This document shows positions 11,367 through 22,266 of a DNA stretch of 64,000 bases, one piece after another. Numbering within the stretch: the first letter of the stretch is position 1; every line of letters begins with the position of its first letter. The notes beneath the pieces were generated by a model that saw only the letters and a list, made by a program, of their open reading frames with translations, did not search any database and had not been told where the DNA came from. The position numbers were made by a program, and so were the translations under genes. The DNA is from Septoria linicola (lineage: Eukaryota; Ascomycota; Dothideomycetes; Mycosphaerellales; Mycosphaerellaceae), in the NCBI GenBank assembly GCA_024114885.1, contig CP099418.1, positions 5,394,001 through 5,458,000 on the forward strand, given 5' to 3'.

Positions 11367-12774
11367 ATGGTGAACCAGAAGGCGCAGGACGCCGTGCAGC
11401 AGTCCTTGGACTCGGTCACCGGCAACAAGGAGACTGGAGTGGCAGGTCTAGTCTTCGTAGCAGTTGACAAGAATGGCAAAGAGATTTGCGCAAATGCTTC
11501 TGGCAAGAAAGGTGTTGGAGCCAATAGAGCACCAATGGACCTCGATACTGTGTTCTGGATTGCAAGCTGTACCAAATTGCTGGCGACAATGGCCTGCATG
11601 CAAGCAGTTGAACAAGGCATTTTGAACCTTGACGACTCTGCTCAGGTGTACAAGCTGTGCCCAGAGCTTGAGAAGGTCCAAGTACTGAAGGAGGACGGCA
11701 CACTTGAGCCTAAGAGAAGCGAGATCACACTCCGAAATCTGCTTAGCCATACATCAGGATTCGCATATGAATTGTGGGTGTCAATGAGCTCAGGGAGCTA
11801 CTCACATTCGCTGACTTGGTATGTAGCTTCAACGAGAAGTTGCGAGATTATGGACGACCCGTTGGCTACGACTGTTTCCAAGCAGATATCAAGACCATCC
11901 TCAAAATGCCTCTGGTTCATCATCCAGGTGAGAACTGGGAGTATGGCATCGGCATCGATTGGGCAGGTATTGTCCTCCAACGCGCGACGGGCATGGGCTT
12001 GAACGATTGGATTCAGAAAAATATTATGCAGCCACTGAACCTCGACGCCGTCAATATGTTCCCCACCGATGACATGAAGAAGAACCTTGCGTATATGCAT
12101 CAGCGCTGGCCAGGCTCGCAGGCCTCGGAAGAGAGAGATCATATGTATCGCCAGCCAATCGTCGCAGAAACAGAGCATGACAAGAAACATGTCTTCCACT
12201 CCGGAGGAGCTGGAGCATTTGCCAAGCCTGCACAATACGTCCAGGTGTTGGCTGTTCTATTGAACGACGGCAAGTCACCAACTACAGGTGCACAGATCCT
12301 CAAGCCAGAGACAGTGGATGAGATGTTCAAGGTAAGTTGAGGACACTTCCTGCAGTCTATCGGCCTGGCTTAGTCACTAACAATGTGCAGAACCAAATCG
12401 AATCAATGCCAGACTTTGCGCGTCAAGGCATTCCAGCAGCGAAGCCAGAGCAGACAAACCCAGCTCCTGAGCTCTACCCACAAGAGGGTAACCCACCACA
12501 AGGCTGGGGCTTGTCGTTCATGTTGACAGTGGAGCCTGGCCCAACTGGCCGTGGCAGGAATACTGCTTGGTGGGCTGGAATTGCCAACCTGTTCTGGTAA
12601 GCAAATTTGTATCTCACTTGACTGATCGATCGCTAAGAATCTCGTAGGTGGGCCGATCGCGAGAAGGGCGTCGCTGGCATGATCGCTTCGCAAGTGATGC
12701 CATTCGGCGACATGAATGTCATGGGCCAGTGGGGTGCCTGCGAGGCTGCTGTATACCAAGCCTTGGGCAACTAG
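11367..12774 (+). CDS. Serine beta-lactamase-fold esterase/transesterase family protein
   Basis: Member of the class C beta-lactamase/penicillin-binding-protein-like family, which in fungi includes esterases and the LovD acyltransferase. Exons 11367-11773, 11827-12331, 12391-12596 and 12648-12774 encode 414 aa; introns are 53, 59 and 51 nt. The nucleophile motif S-x-x-K is SCTK within FWIASCTKLLATMA. The second motif Tyr is likely in WEYGIGIDWAGIVLQ, and the third region corresponds to NTAWWAGIANLFWWADREKG. The conserved NLLSHTSGF and FFNEKLRDYGRP are rejoined correctly by the first splice. There is no signal peptide, so it is probably cytosolic. No polyketide synthase lies nearby, so a LovD-like role in a cluster is not supported. 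Substrate unknown. Confidence 0.9.
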
Positions 12775-14302
12775 AGATTGAGACAATTGTGCGCCCTGCG
12801 AACTGATCTGCTTGTACGATGGAGTGTATCGACGATTACGCAGCGTGTCTGTACACTTCTCTGAATCTTCCACATCCTCGATCTCGTGCGGTATTCCATT
12901 CAAACACTCGATCAATGGAGCGGATTACGCTTAGCGCCTTCCAGCCTACTTACGGTACAGCCTCTACGACTCATGCAGGTTCGAGCATGCTTGATGTTGT
13001 AGTAAATCGTGGATCTCGGCCTTCACTGCAAGAGTGATATTCTCAGCCGTCGCGGTCGACGGCCACGATCGACGCAGGCGATGCGTAGCACTTATTGTGC
13101 AACACTCGTCCATCTGCATATTGATGATGTTTTAACAAGACCTCCTGCCAGCTGCAAGAGGTGCTAGCTTCACGCGTGCCATCGAGATGCGCTCAGTTCC
13201 TTTGTCATTCGTTCAAGAGTGCCATTCCGCTGCTATTATTATATGAGTCGGTGTGGTAATGTTTCGACCGCATTGCCAGATGGGTCGTTCGACATCCTCG
13301 AGGCTCAGTCGATCGGCAACTAGGTGCTTGCGTAGGACTAATGCAGCCGGCAGTCAATAATGTACTCGAGCGAATGAGCCTCCACGAGCGATGCTGTGAA
13401 AATCCAGGTCGCTCCAGGCTTCTCTGCATCTAGCGGGTTGACTGCAGCTTCCTTCAACGAAAATGCTGTGGTGGTAAGGGACGCATCCGATGATCCCACA
13501 GAATTATCGTCTCTCTCCCGTGAGTCTAGGTCGAAGCGGGAGCCTTCATGTCAGTGTTACTTCTGGATAAGATCACCATTCGCTCGATAGCACCGTGTAG
13601 GTGAATGATTGATGATGCCCATCGTCCGTTATCTCGCTCCTATCGTCAATTTGAGCAAAATCAACAGCAGTCTCAAGCCATTCTGTTCGGTAACACCTCG
13701 ATCACAATGGATGCTCCGATCGATAAATGTGCAACGCTAACAGACGGCAATTCTAAGGAGGCCCAGACTAAGAAACAGCACGAGACACTTGGTCAATCGT
13801 GCTTGCTAATAGGCTCGTGCCCAACACTCCATGCGGTCTTCGCGCCGGGGAGACATTCGTTGCATTCTTGATGACCCTGCCCTCGACATGGTTCTAGCCT
13901 TAGTACCCGCCGGCAGGATGGCTACGGTCACTAGTGCATACTATTGACCATTATTGATTCAGAATGGTGTCTTGCGATCCCTTGTTCTTGTGCCTATAGC
14001 ATTATGCGTGGCGCGCTCGTTCAGTGAGACAGAGTGTGGGTTCTGGAGTCCGGTCTGAGATTTTATAATGGAAGCAGTACTATCAAAGGTAGTCGTACAG
14101 ATCGAAGCAGAACTGCTCATGGGCGCAGGCGATCAAGGTTACTGCATTTTGGTCGTGCTGCAGTTTTGATATCAGGTACAAGCTGTCTCGCTACCAAAAT
14201 GGCATCAGCAATTTTATAGAGCAATCTGGCTGGCCGAACCTGCCTACAGGAAGTTGACGATTACACACAACCTGCTCGCTTGAAGCACCATCTTGGCCGT
14301 CC
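12775..14302. other. Intergenic 1.5 kb, no gene seen
   Basis: This lies between the 3' ends of the beta-lactamase-fold gene and the cryptochrome gene (convergent). The open frames are short and without family resemblance or splice support. Confidence 0.5.
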
Positions 14303-16230
14303 CTACTGACCGCCTCTTCCACGATCTCCACGACCCCTGCCTCCTCGCCCCCGCCCACGTCCGCGTCCACGACCTCCACCACGACGATTGACCGAGTAGT
14401 CAATACGGATGAGAGGTTTCTCTACCCATTCCACACCCTCAAGGCCCAATCGCTTCTTCTCGTCATCTGGCATCCTCCAAGCCTGGAAGACTCCCATCAG
14501 GCTCTCGGGACTGTCGCCACCAGATAAATGCTGACCGCCTCGACCCACGTCTCGTAGCTCTGGCACCCAAGTACGGACATATTCTCCGTTGGTATCGTAA
14601 TCAACAGCCTGCTTCACCGGGTTGAACACTCTTGCGTCGCCACGTGGGTCATTGCCTACGCCTGCGACATACTGCCAATTCCCCCAGTTCGATGACAAGT
14701 CGTAGTCGATCAGATTCTGCTCATACCACTCGGCTCCTATGCGCCAATCGATGCCAAGATGTTTCGATAGATAGGATGCAACGTTCTGCCGAGCTCGATT
14801 CGAGGTCCAGCCAGTCAACCAAAGCTCGCGCTGTGATGCGTCGATGAGACCAGTACCAGTGCGGCCAGCCAGAAAACGTTCTACTGCGTTGCGGGTATCC
14901 TCGTCATTTGACCCCTTCTTATTCTTCTTGTTCGTCGAATTCGTGTATGGCGAGCTGATGAAGTTGTTTGTTGCATCTGTATCCCCACGATAGCCATCGA
15001 GCCAGAATAGGCGCTGACCAAACTTTCGCGTGCAAAGACGCATGTAGTCTCGCCACAACAATTCAAATCGTACAGCCGCTGTGCCCTGGATGATCATTCT
15101 TAGCGATGTATGGGGTGAGGAGTTGAGATGAATACCTTGTTTTCACCCTTGCCGTATCCATTTGCACTTTTGCCACATTCGCCTTTCCCGTTCTCGAAGT
15201 CCACAAGTTGCCAGTGTACTTGCCGCGAGGAGACGCCGCCCAATGCTAACCACGCGGACAGCTTTGTGCTGAAGTCGAGCCCAAGCAATCCATTCCTCGT
15301 GTCTTTGTAAGAAGTCATGGATCCCGAGTCAATCAAATGCCGAATGCGCTCGTGACCAGCTTTCGACCCGCCCTTGAATGGGTGTGCTGACTTTGCGCTA
15401 TCGTTAGGCTTTGGTGGCTCTGGTAGATCGTATGGCTGTTTGCCTAAAGGTTTGACAAGTGCTGCGAGGACATCATCATATGTAGATGGAATCTTGAATG
15501 GTGCGGCCTGTTCTGGTATGTGATCTGGTAGTGGGAGAAGTTTCTGAGGCTTCGGCAGCTCCTTGCGAGGCGCATCTCGGAGCGGTTCGACCATCTTACG
15601 GTAGCTGGTGAATACATCTGGCAATTCTCTCGGCTCCTTGAAAGGAATATCTCGACTGGCCGATCGTTAGCGATAGATTGGCAGTAGCAAAAGCTTGAGA
15701 ACGTACTCGTCAACATAATACTTCTCATCGGTCCAGAGCTTGAACTCCTTGTCGTCCTTCTCGAGCATTGCTTTAACGGCTTTTTCCTCGTTCTGCTCCT
15801 CCCAACCCTCTTCGCTCGTCATCCACAGGCCATGAATTTCAGCATCATCTCGCCCGCGATAACCGTCCAGGATCGATCGGACGGCATCCTTCACAGAGCC
15901 TACGCGGACGACCAAGTCACTATCGATCTGCTTGAGATCCTGCTTCAAGTCCCAAACACTCTCAGCTGCGAACGTGACGCGATGACTACCGCATCGCCAG
16001 AACTTCCCAACGCGACTTCGTGCTTCTTTGTATGGGGACTTTTCTTGATCGGAGCTTAGGAAGCCTGACACCTCCACCTGCTCGGCTGCAAAAACGTAGA
16101 CTGGCAGTATATGTGTGAATGGTTTCTGAGATTGCTCGTTGAGGCGAGCGACCTCATTGAAGATGGGGTTATCTGCCAGACGAAGATCCCGTCTCAAAAG
16201 GTACACCAAAACTCTTTGTAGTCCTGGCAT
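14303..16230 (-). CDS. Cryptochrome-DASH / photolyase family protein
   Basis: Flavin- and antenna-binding blue-light protein. DASH cryptochromes repair pyrimidine dimers in single-stranded DNA and can act as photoreceptors. Exons 15707-16230, 15136-15655 and 14303-15085 encode 608 aa, with introns of 51 and 50 nt. The photolyase N-terminal domain begins MPGLQRVLVYLLRRDLRLAD. The hallmark linker YYVDDRDIPFKEP is rebuilt across intron 1, followed by DLP-DVFTSYRK. The FAD domain shows FELLWRDYMRL, TGTGLIDASQRELWLTGW, NRARQNVASYLSKHLGIDWR and the DYDLSSNWGNWQYVAGVGND block. After about residue 560 the protein ends in an RG/RGG-rich tail (RGGGRGRGRGRGRGGRGRG), a feature also known from some fungal and algal DASH proteins and typical of RNA binding. 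The chosen ATG is the first in frame. Confidence 0.95.
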
Positions 16231-17601
16231 GGTTGCAACGGTGTCGTCCAGATAATATGATGGAAAGCTTGATCTGGCCTGTGCAGGAGAATGAGAACCG
16301 AGCCGGTCGGTACTATGTGCGGTCGATATGTTGTGCAACTAAGATTTTTGAATAGATGTCCTTCCAAATGTGGCCGTCACTGGTCGTTTGTGCTTGGCGG
16401 ATCCCGAGCCAAACGAATGATTCAAAGTTCGAAGGAGCGGTCTGTAGGTCGTCTAGTATTACCGTATCGAGGGAAGTAAGTCCCATGAGAACTGCAGGAA
16501 CAGTCCAAGGTAATAGCACTAATGAAGGGCTTGTACTCCATCGTTGTGATGATCCATGCCCAGTCATGAGCGGCAATAGAGGCGAATGTGTCATCTGCAA
16601 AGCTAAGGCGGCAGGCGCTCCACCAAGCAGAGGGCAACCAGCAGAGTGGCCACTTGATAGAGTGCAGCTCCTGAGATCGAGAGCAGTCGTACCGAGTGTT
16701 GACAAGGAATAGAGATCGAAGCAGATTGAATTCAGGTTCAGGCTAGATCTCCCGCGTGGTCAAGAGGGTTCCGTCCATGGCACCCGACCGGCTTTCGGGG
16801 ACAGACGAGGGACCAGGAAGTTGTGAAGAACTCTAGATGCGTCGCAGTGTATGTCCGTCTCCGAGACTGTCTGTTTATTCACTACTTTGACGGCGTCCTT
16901 GTGGTATATTGGCGCCTACATACATGTTTGGCCACGATTGTTGCAACTGCACCAGCACGCACGTCATCAACGATTCGTTGGCACAGCCATGCACTGCTCG
17001 GGTAGCGTACAGACTAGAGACTCTCGCACGCTGCACTCGTCTCGTGTGGATTTTGCATGACGACAGATCGTCGAGGCAGAGGGTGTGCGGGAAGAAGGCT
17101 TGTCGATCACAGCTCAGCCATGCAACACGCCAAACCGCCAACCACGTCTGCTGTTGGGTGGGGCACTCGGTACGTGGACTGTATTCCGATCAGTTGCTGA
17201 GCCGAAGATATGAGATCGATATGAATGACCCTAAGACTGAGATATTTTCGGTGCCGAGGCTTTCTGATTGGTAGCTTGAGACAAACAAAAATCGAGTGTC
17301 GCGTGGCATGTTTGAGAAGCAGATGCAGGAAACGCAAAAGAGAAGGTTTCGCGACGTGAGCAGTAGTGGAAAGTGCGTTGCGCGTGACAGTGCAGTATCG
17401 TGGTACACCCTCACAGCCAGCTCTACGGTGACAATTGTATAGAGGTCGTGTATTGCGTAAGAAGTGCATTCGATGCGTCTCACTTATTTTCCGTCATAAG
17501 AACATACAATCGTTACATAATACATTATGGTCCCAGTGTGATGGCAATATGCTCACAAGGTACGAAGCCTAGCTGATCGTACAGCATAGCAATATATTGA
17601 C
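16231..17601. other. Intergenic 1.4 kb, cryptochrome promoter side
   Basis: Contains the upstream region of cryptochrome-DASH (minus strand) and the 3' side of the FAS1 gene. No gene is supported and no light-response element could be assigned with confidence. Confidence 0.5.
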
Positions 17602-19050
17602 TTACAAGTCGGTCTTAGCCACGAAAGGCTCGAGACGCTCCTTCAGATCTTCAACAGAGAGCTCGCTGCCATCCCACTGCTCCAACTTAGCACCGAGCTG
17701 CTTTGGTGGAATCAGGACATCGCGAGTGACTTGAATGACACCATCCTCTGCAATGCCATCCTGAACAGCAACGGTGGCGAAGCCATTGACCTTGATGCTG
17801 ATGAATCCACCGTAGCGAGCAATGTCGACTGAAAGTCCTCGATCCTTGAGCAGAGTGGGCAAGTCAACGTGGAACAGACCCTTGGGAATGTCCACTGTGG
17901 TTGCGGCATCCTTGTCGTCCTTGGCCTTGTAGTACGCATCTGAGTAAAGCGTGTTGCCTGGCACAACATGGTACTCAAGGAGAGCCTTCAAGTACTTCCG
18001 ACCATACTGCGAGAAGAGGAAAGCATTGATCTTTGGGCCAAGCTTCTGGAAGGCGAAGTTGGACGGGGCGAACAAGGTGCCGCCAGCGTGGTGTGTGGTG
18101 TTCAGCTTCTCGAGGAGACCAGTCTTGCCGAGACCTAGCTCAAGAGTGCTGAACTCACCTGGGAACAGGTCGACCAGGGTGATGGCATTTGGTGGTGGCA
18201 GAATGATCGAGTCGACACCATGGATGACGCCGTTAGTGCCGAGAATGTTGATGGCCACAATGCGGCTATAGAAGTTGACTGTCAGACCACGAAGGCCGAG
18301 CTTGAACGCTAGACGCTGTGGCTCTGGCTGTGAGGAGAGGTGCTCGCCCTTAAGTAGCGTTGGTACGGTGTGGGTGACCAGAACGCGGCCAGCAGTGTAC
18401 ACATCTGGCACGACGTGATAGCTGAGGATTGCCTTGAGCTGCTCCTTGCTAGGCTTTGGAGCATGCTCTGGGATCTTCTCAAATGCAGAGTCGGTTGGAG
18501 CGAAGACGGTGAAGTTGGCCGAAGTGCTGTTCAGCGCGTCGACCAGATCATCATATTCAGAGATGAGCTTAGCAAGCTTCGTGGTGTACTTGCTGCCGGA
18601 GATAAGCTGATACAACGTCTCATTTGGCTTGTGATGGTGTGGAGGATGCTCAGGCTTCCTGTGGTGTGGCGGGTGCTCATGATCGCCCTCGAATGCTTTG
18701 AAGAGGTCACTGTCCTCCACGTACGCCTGCAGGTCATCTGCGGCGCCCTCAAGAGTGTGTCCGAATGACTCTGCGGTCTCTTCAGCTTTCTCGAAAGCCT
18801 GGTCGAGCACACTCTTGCCACTCTGGCTGATCTCCTTCCATGCATCTTTCGTGGACTCTGTCACCTCATCGAAGTGCTTCTTGAAGCTGGACAGAACCTC
18901 ATCTTTGGTGTGAGTAGCCTCATCTAGCCAGCTCTCGACCTGGCGGTGGGCATGATGGTCTTCAATCTTGAGCTCGCTCAACACCTGCTCTGATGGTAGC
19001 ACGAATGCTGATGTTACAGCCGCGAGCAGCAACACAGTAGACAACTTCAT
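17602..19050 (-). CDS. Secreted two-FAS1 (fasciclin) domain protein
   Basis: A single exon encodes 482 aa. The N-terminus MKLSTVLLLAAVTSAFVLPS is a clear signal peptide. Residues about 25-120 form a charged, helix-prone region (DEATHTKDEVLSSFKKHFDE...) unlike fasciclin sequence. A His/Pro-rich linker follows (GDHEHPPHHRKPEHPPHHHK). Two FAS1 domains come next. The first, near 140-285, has NFTVFAPTDSAFEKIPE, LSYHVVPDVYTA and NGVIHGVDSIILPP. The second, near 290-450, has GGTLFAPSNFAFQKLGP, LEYHVVPGNTLYSD and DGVIQVTRDVLIPP. FAS1 domains mediate cell adhesion or cell-wall association. No C-terminal GPI-anchor hydrophobic tail is present, so it is probably soluble or wall-bound. The His-rich linker could bind metal; that is inference. 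Confidence 0.94.
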   Translation of the reverse strand: MKLSTVLLLAAVTSAFVLPSEQVLSELKIEDHHAHRQVESWLDEATHTKDEVLSSFKKHFDEVTESTKDAWKEISQSGKSVLDQAFEKAEETAESFGHTLEGAADDLQAYVEDSDLFKAFEGDHEHPPHHRKPEHPPHHHKPNETLYQLISGSKYTTKLAKLISEYDDLVDALNSTSANFTVFAPTDSAFEKIPEHAPKPSKEQLKAILSYHVVPDVYTAGRVLVTHTVPTLLKGEHLSSQPEPQRLAFKLGLRGLTVNFYSRIVAINILGTNGVIHGVDSIILPPPNAITLVDLFPGEFSTLELGLGKTGLLEKLNTTHHAGGTLFAPSNFAFQKLGPKINAFLFSQYGRKYLKALLEYHVVPGNTLYSDAYYKAKDDKDAATTVDIPKGLFHVDLPTLLKDRGLSVDIARYGGFISIKVNGFATVAVQDGIAEDGVIQVTRDVLIPPKQLGAKLEQWDGSELSVEDLKERLEPFVAKTDL

Positions 19051-19995
19051 CTTTTCTCGACCGGGTGATGGTCTAATGAAACAGGAACAGACTGTAGATG
19101 AAAGGGGAAGTGGTTTTGGTCTTACACCTGTTTGTAGTCATAGCACGCAATGCGTGTCAGCCTGTAAGCAAATCGATGACGAGAGGGATTCATCTCCTCA
19201 TCCACGCGTCACCGCTGTGCCCGGCATCCTGAAACCCCGACATGCGAGTATGCGAGTACGAATAGCAAGAGCTCCTTTGTGCACATGGAGTTTGGCTTCA
19301 GCAGGCTATGCTGGTGTGTGGGACGACGACAAGCGTGATATTTGTAGGAGAGCAGGTTTCACTGGGCCTGTCTTCGTGTTTCGTGACCCAGTGAGAGAAT
19401 CGACCCACGGTTCGCTCTGTCAACCATGCTCTATCCGTGCACGACGGTCAGGTCAATTCACTTGGCCGCGCTGCCAAGCCGTTATGCACTTCTGAGTCTT
19501 GGTATCGCGTCTTCCTCGCTCTCGTCTCTCGTCCAGCGCGTGAGTACTGGCAGACTTCCTTCTCCTCATCTACCTTGCCTTCATGTCACTGTCTTGTTTA
19601 TTTCCTGGCAGGCTGACTCCCACTTGCTCACCCTGAACCTCCAGGATTTTCAAGATCGGGCCGGACGGCTGTCGAAAACCACGCAAAATACGCGGCAGCA
19701 GCGGATCATTCGTCCAATGCAAAGTACGCTTCGCAGCTGCCATTGGCCTGAAGATATTTGAAAACGCGTGCGACACGCCTCTCACACAGGTTTCGATGCA
19801 ACTAGTCTGCAGCGAGCTGCCAAATATTCAATATACGCTGCACTTACGTCAACATCACGAATGACGTTGGTAGGTCTTGCAGTGTCCGTCTGCAAGGTAA
19901 CATTGCTTCCAACATTTGTGCTCTTCACTGATTGATACAAAATTGACCTACCCTTCCACCAAACCACAAAAGAGAATCACTAATAGCTAGCAACC
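19051..19995. other. Divergent promoter region, FAS1 gene and PSD-like gene
   Basis: This 945-base stretch separates two divergent starts and must contain both promoters. No coding exon or specific site was recognised. Confidence 0.5.
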
Positions 19996-21441
19996 ATGGT
20001 GCAACAACACGGCGATCATCACGATATCCCAGACGACAAGAAGAAGGTCAAGGCTGGTGCCTGGCTTCCAGCAGATCACCGTATCCATGAAGCATGGCTC
20101 GGAAGACAGATAGAACACGCTCACCATGAGAAGAAGTCTTTGATTCCTGTGCTTCAGGAGTTCAAGGACTTCATTGAGAACAACACAAGAATATATATGC
20201 TTTTTATCCAGATGTTTGAGGAAGTGCCACAGAAGCACCCATACAACAAGGTAGACAATCTTAAACGCTGGGAGGTAGATGGAGTACTGACAATGATAGG
20301 ATCCAACTGGCCGCAAGCAGGTGAAGGATTACCACCACTTGCTCGAGATCCTTAACCACACATTTTCGCAGGCACCAGGCTGGACTGATGCAGCTGCAAA
20401 TGTGGGCATGGTAGGAGTACCAATGTGCGCCATCCTCGATTACCCGATGGGCACACCATCAGGATATGCAGCTTTCCTGGACCCAGATGTGAACAAAATG
20501 CTCAAGAAAGTATTAAATGAGTGGGGCAAGTTCTTGACTTCACCGAAGTCCGCGGAGGTACTCAACAATGGGAAGCAGGGCTGGTTTGGCGACATTGGCC
20601 AAAAGGACATCATGGAGGTCGCCAATGCGCCTTATGAGACCTCTCACAAGTACGTGCAGCAATCTCGGCACGGATTGTCACACAATCGCTAACATAGTCG
20701 TACAGGTTCGAGGACTTCTTTGTCTGTGACCCAAAGGCCAAACACTACGGCTACAAGTCATGGGATGATTTCTTCACTCGCGAATTCAAAGATGAGGTCC
20801 GCCCTACCGCTTCACCCGACGACGACAACGTGATTGCGAATGCCTGCGAGAGCAAAGTATTCAACGTTGCCCACAATGTGAAGCTACGAGACCACTTCTG
20901 GATCAAGGGTCAGCCATATTCCGTCCGCGACATGCTCGCCCACGACCCGCTCGCCGAGAACTTCGCAGGAGGCACAGTGTACCAGGCATTCTTGTCTGCT
21001 CTGAGCTACCACCGCTGGCACGCGCCCATTAGCGGAACTGTCAAGAAGGCATTTGTACAAGATGGAACATACTTCTCAGAGCCTCTATTCGAGGGTCTCG
21101 GAGAATTTGGAAACACAGATATCGATGCTGGTGGAATCAGTGTTGGGCAAGGATACCTCACAGCACTCGCTACTCGAGCCATCATCTTCATTGAGGCAGA
21201 CAACCCTGCCATCGGCCTCATGGCTTTCATTGGTGTGGGTATGGACGAGGTCAGCACATGCGAGATTACTGTGAAAGAAGGCGACCACATCAAGAAGGGC
21301 CAGCAGACGGGCATGTTCCACTTCGGTGGCAGCTCGCACGTCTTGCTCTTCCGGAAGCACGTCAAAGTTGAGGGCTTTCCACAGCCAGGCAGATCAGCAA
21401 ATGTGCCTGTCCGAAGCCAAGTCGCGGTCGTGCAGCCATAA
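19996..21441 (+). CDS. Soluble phosphatidylserine decarboxylase-like (PsiD-type) decarboxylase
   Basis: Probable pyruvoyl-dependent decarboxylase of the fungal group that includes the L-tryptophan decarboxylase PsiD. Exons 19996-20274, 20321-20649 and 20706-21441 give 447 aa, close to PsiD's size (about 439 aa). Intron 1 is 46 nt, or 43 nt if the acceptor three bases earlier is used, which adds one Gln. The N-terminal half (GAWLPADHRIHEAWLG, DYHHLLEILNHTFSQAPGW) matches the domain that precedes the catalytic part in this group. The catalytic part includes SWDDFFTREFKDEVRP, the His of SYHRWHAPISG, and the self-cleavage motif FGGSSHVLLF. GSS here replaces the GST of ordinary phosphatidylserine decarboxylases. 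There is no targeting peptide or membrane segment, so it is probably cytosolic and acts on an amino acid rather than a lipid; the substrate is inference. Confidence 0.88.
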
Positions 21442-21746
21442 AATCGTACAGGAGCTGTTCCAATTGAACAGACGCAGCCATTGAAGACCACAGCAAGAGA
21501 CGAACACATGGAAAGCATAGATACGAACGAAGTGATGATCAAAGAAGAGACATGGACAGCCAGGAACAGTACGAGCTTGGGGCAGTAGAAATGGGAATAC
21601 AGGCCAGTCCATGACTGGGACTGGAAAGCTTGACTACAAATATCACATGTATGAAGGGTATACAGAACATGCCGTGAGGCTTCCCCATCTTCCATCGACG
21701 CCAGTACTCCATCAGACATCCGCCGCAACTACACAACCGTATATCG
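21442..21746. other. Convergent spacer
   Basis: The PSD-like gene (+) and the CNL1-like gene (-) converge here. It presumably holds both 3' untranslated regions; nothing else was seen. Confidence 0.5.
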
Positions 21747-22266
21747 CTATCCCAATCTCCTCTCCATCTGCTCGACGCGTGCTCGAAAGCCGCGCACAAT
21801 CTCTCTTATCCTCTTGATCTTATCAAACTCAGTCTCGAGCTCATCGATCTGATGTAGTATAGCTCGGAAGCGTGCGATTTCATTGTCGGCCATTTGGATG
21901 GCATTTCCAGATCGATCGTATTGTGCTTGCGTTGCTCGTTCGGTAGCTTGATTGAGCTGTGCAGATCAGCAACCTATGCATGGCTTCTATGTACGGTACC
22001 GCATAGCTCACCTGCTCTAATCGTTGCGAGATAGCTTGCATCACCCGGTCGAAGTGTCGCGAGAGTAGCTGCAAGCTGCCCGGATCGAGCAACAGCCTCC
22101 CTTGACTCGAGGCCTGCGAGCCCGCCGGACTTCGAGCCTGCGAGTGCGCGAGCTGTTGATGCTGGCGTAGAGTAGTAACATCTTGTGCAGATAGACCCAG
22201 GCGATTGTCCGCCACCGAAGATGGTGTAGCTGCTTGCGGAGGAGAACGAGGTTGAGACGAAGGCAT
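21747..22266 (-). CDS. BLOC-1 subunit CNL1-like coiled-coil protein
   Basis: Likely subunit of the fungal BLOC-1 complex, which acts in endosomal sorting. Exons 22012-22266 and 21747-21956, with a 55-nt intron, encode 154 aa. After a Ser/Pro/Ala-rich start (MPSSQPRSPPQAATPSSVAD) come the segments LLLDPGSLQLLSRHFDRVMQ and, across the splice, EQLNQATERATQAQYDRSGN. The C-terminal half is a highly charged helix, with MADNEIARFRAILHQIDELE followed by FDKIKRIREIVRGFRARVEQ. Heptad-like spacing suggests a coiled coil. The match to CNL1 is from recalled family features and not from a search; another small coiled-coil trafficking protein is possible. Confidence 0.72.
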
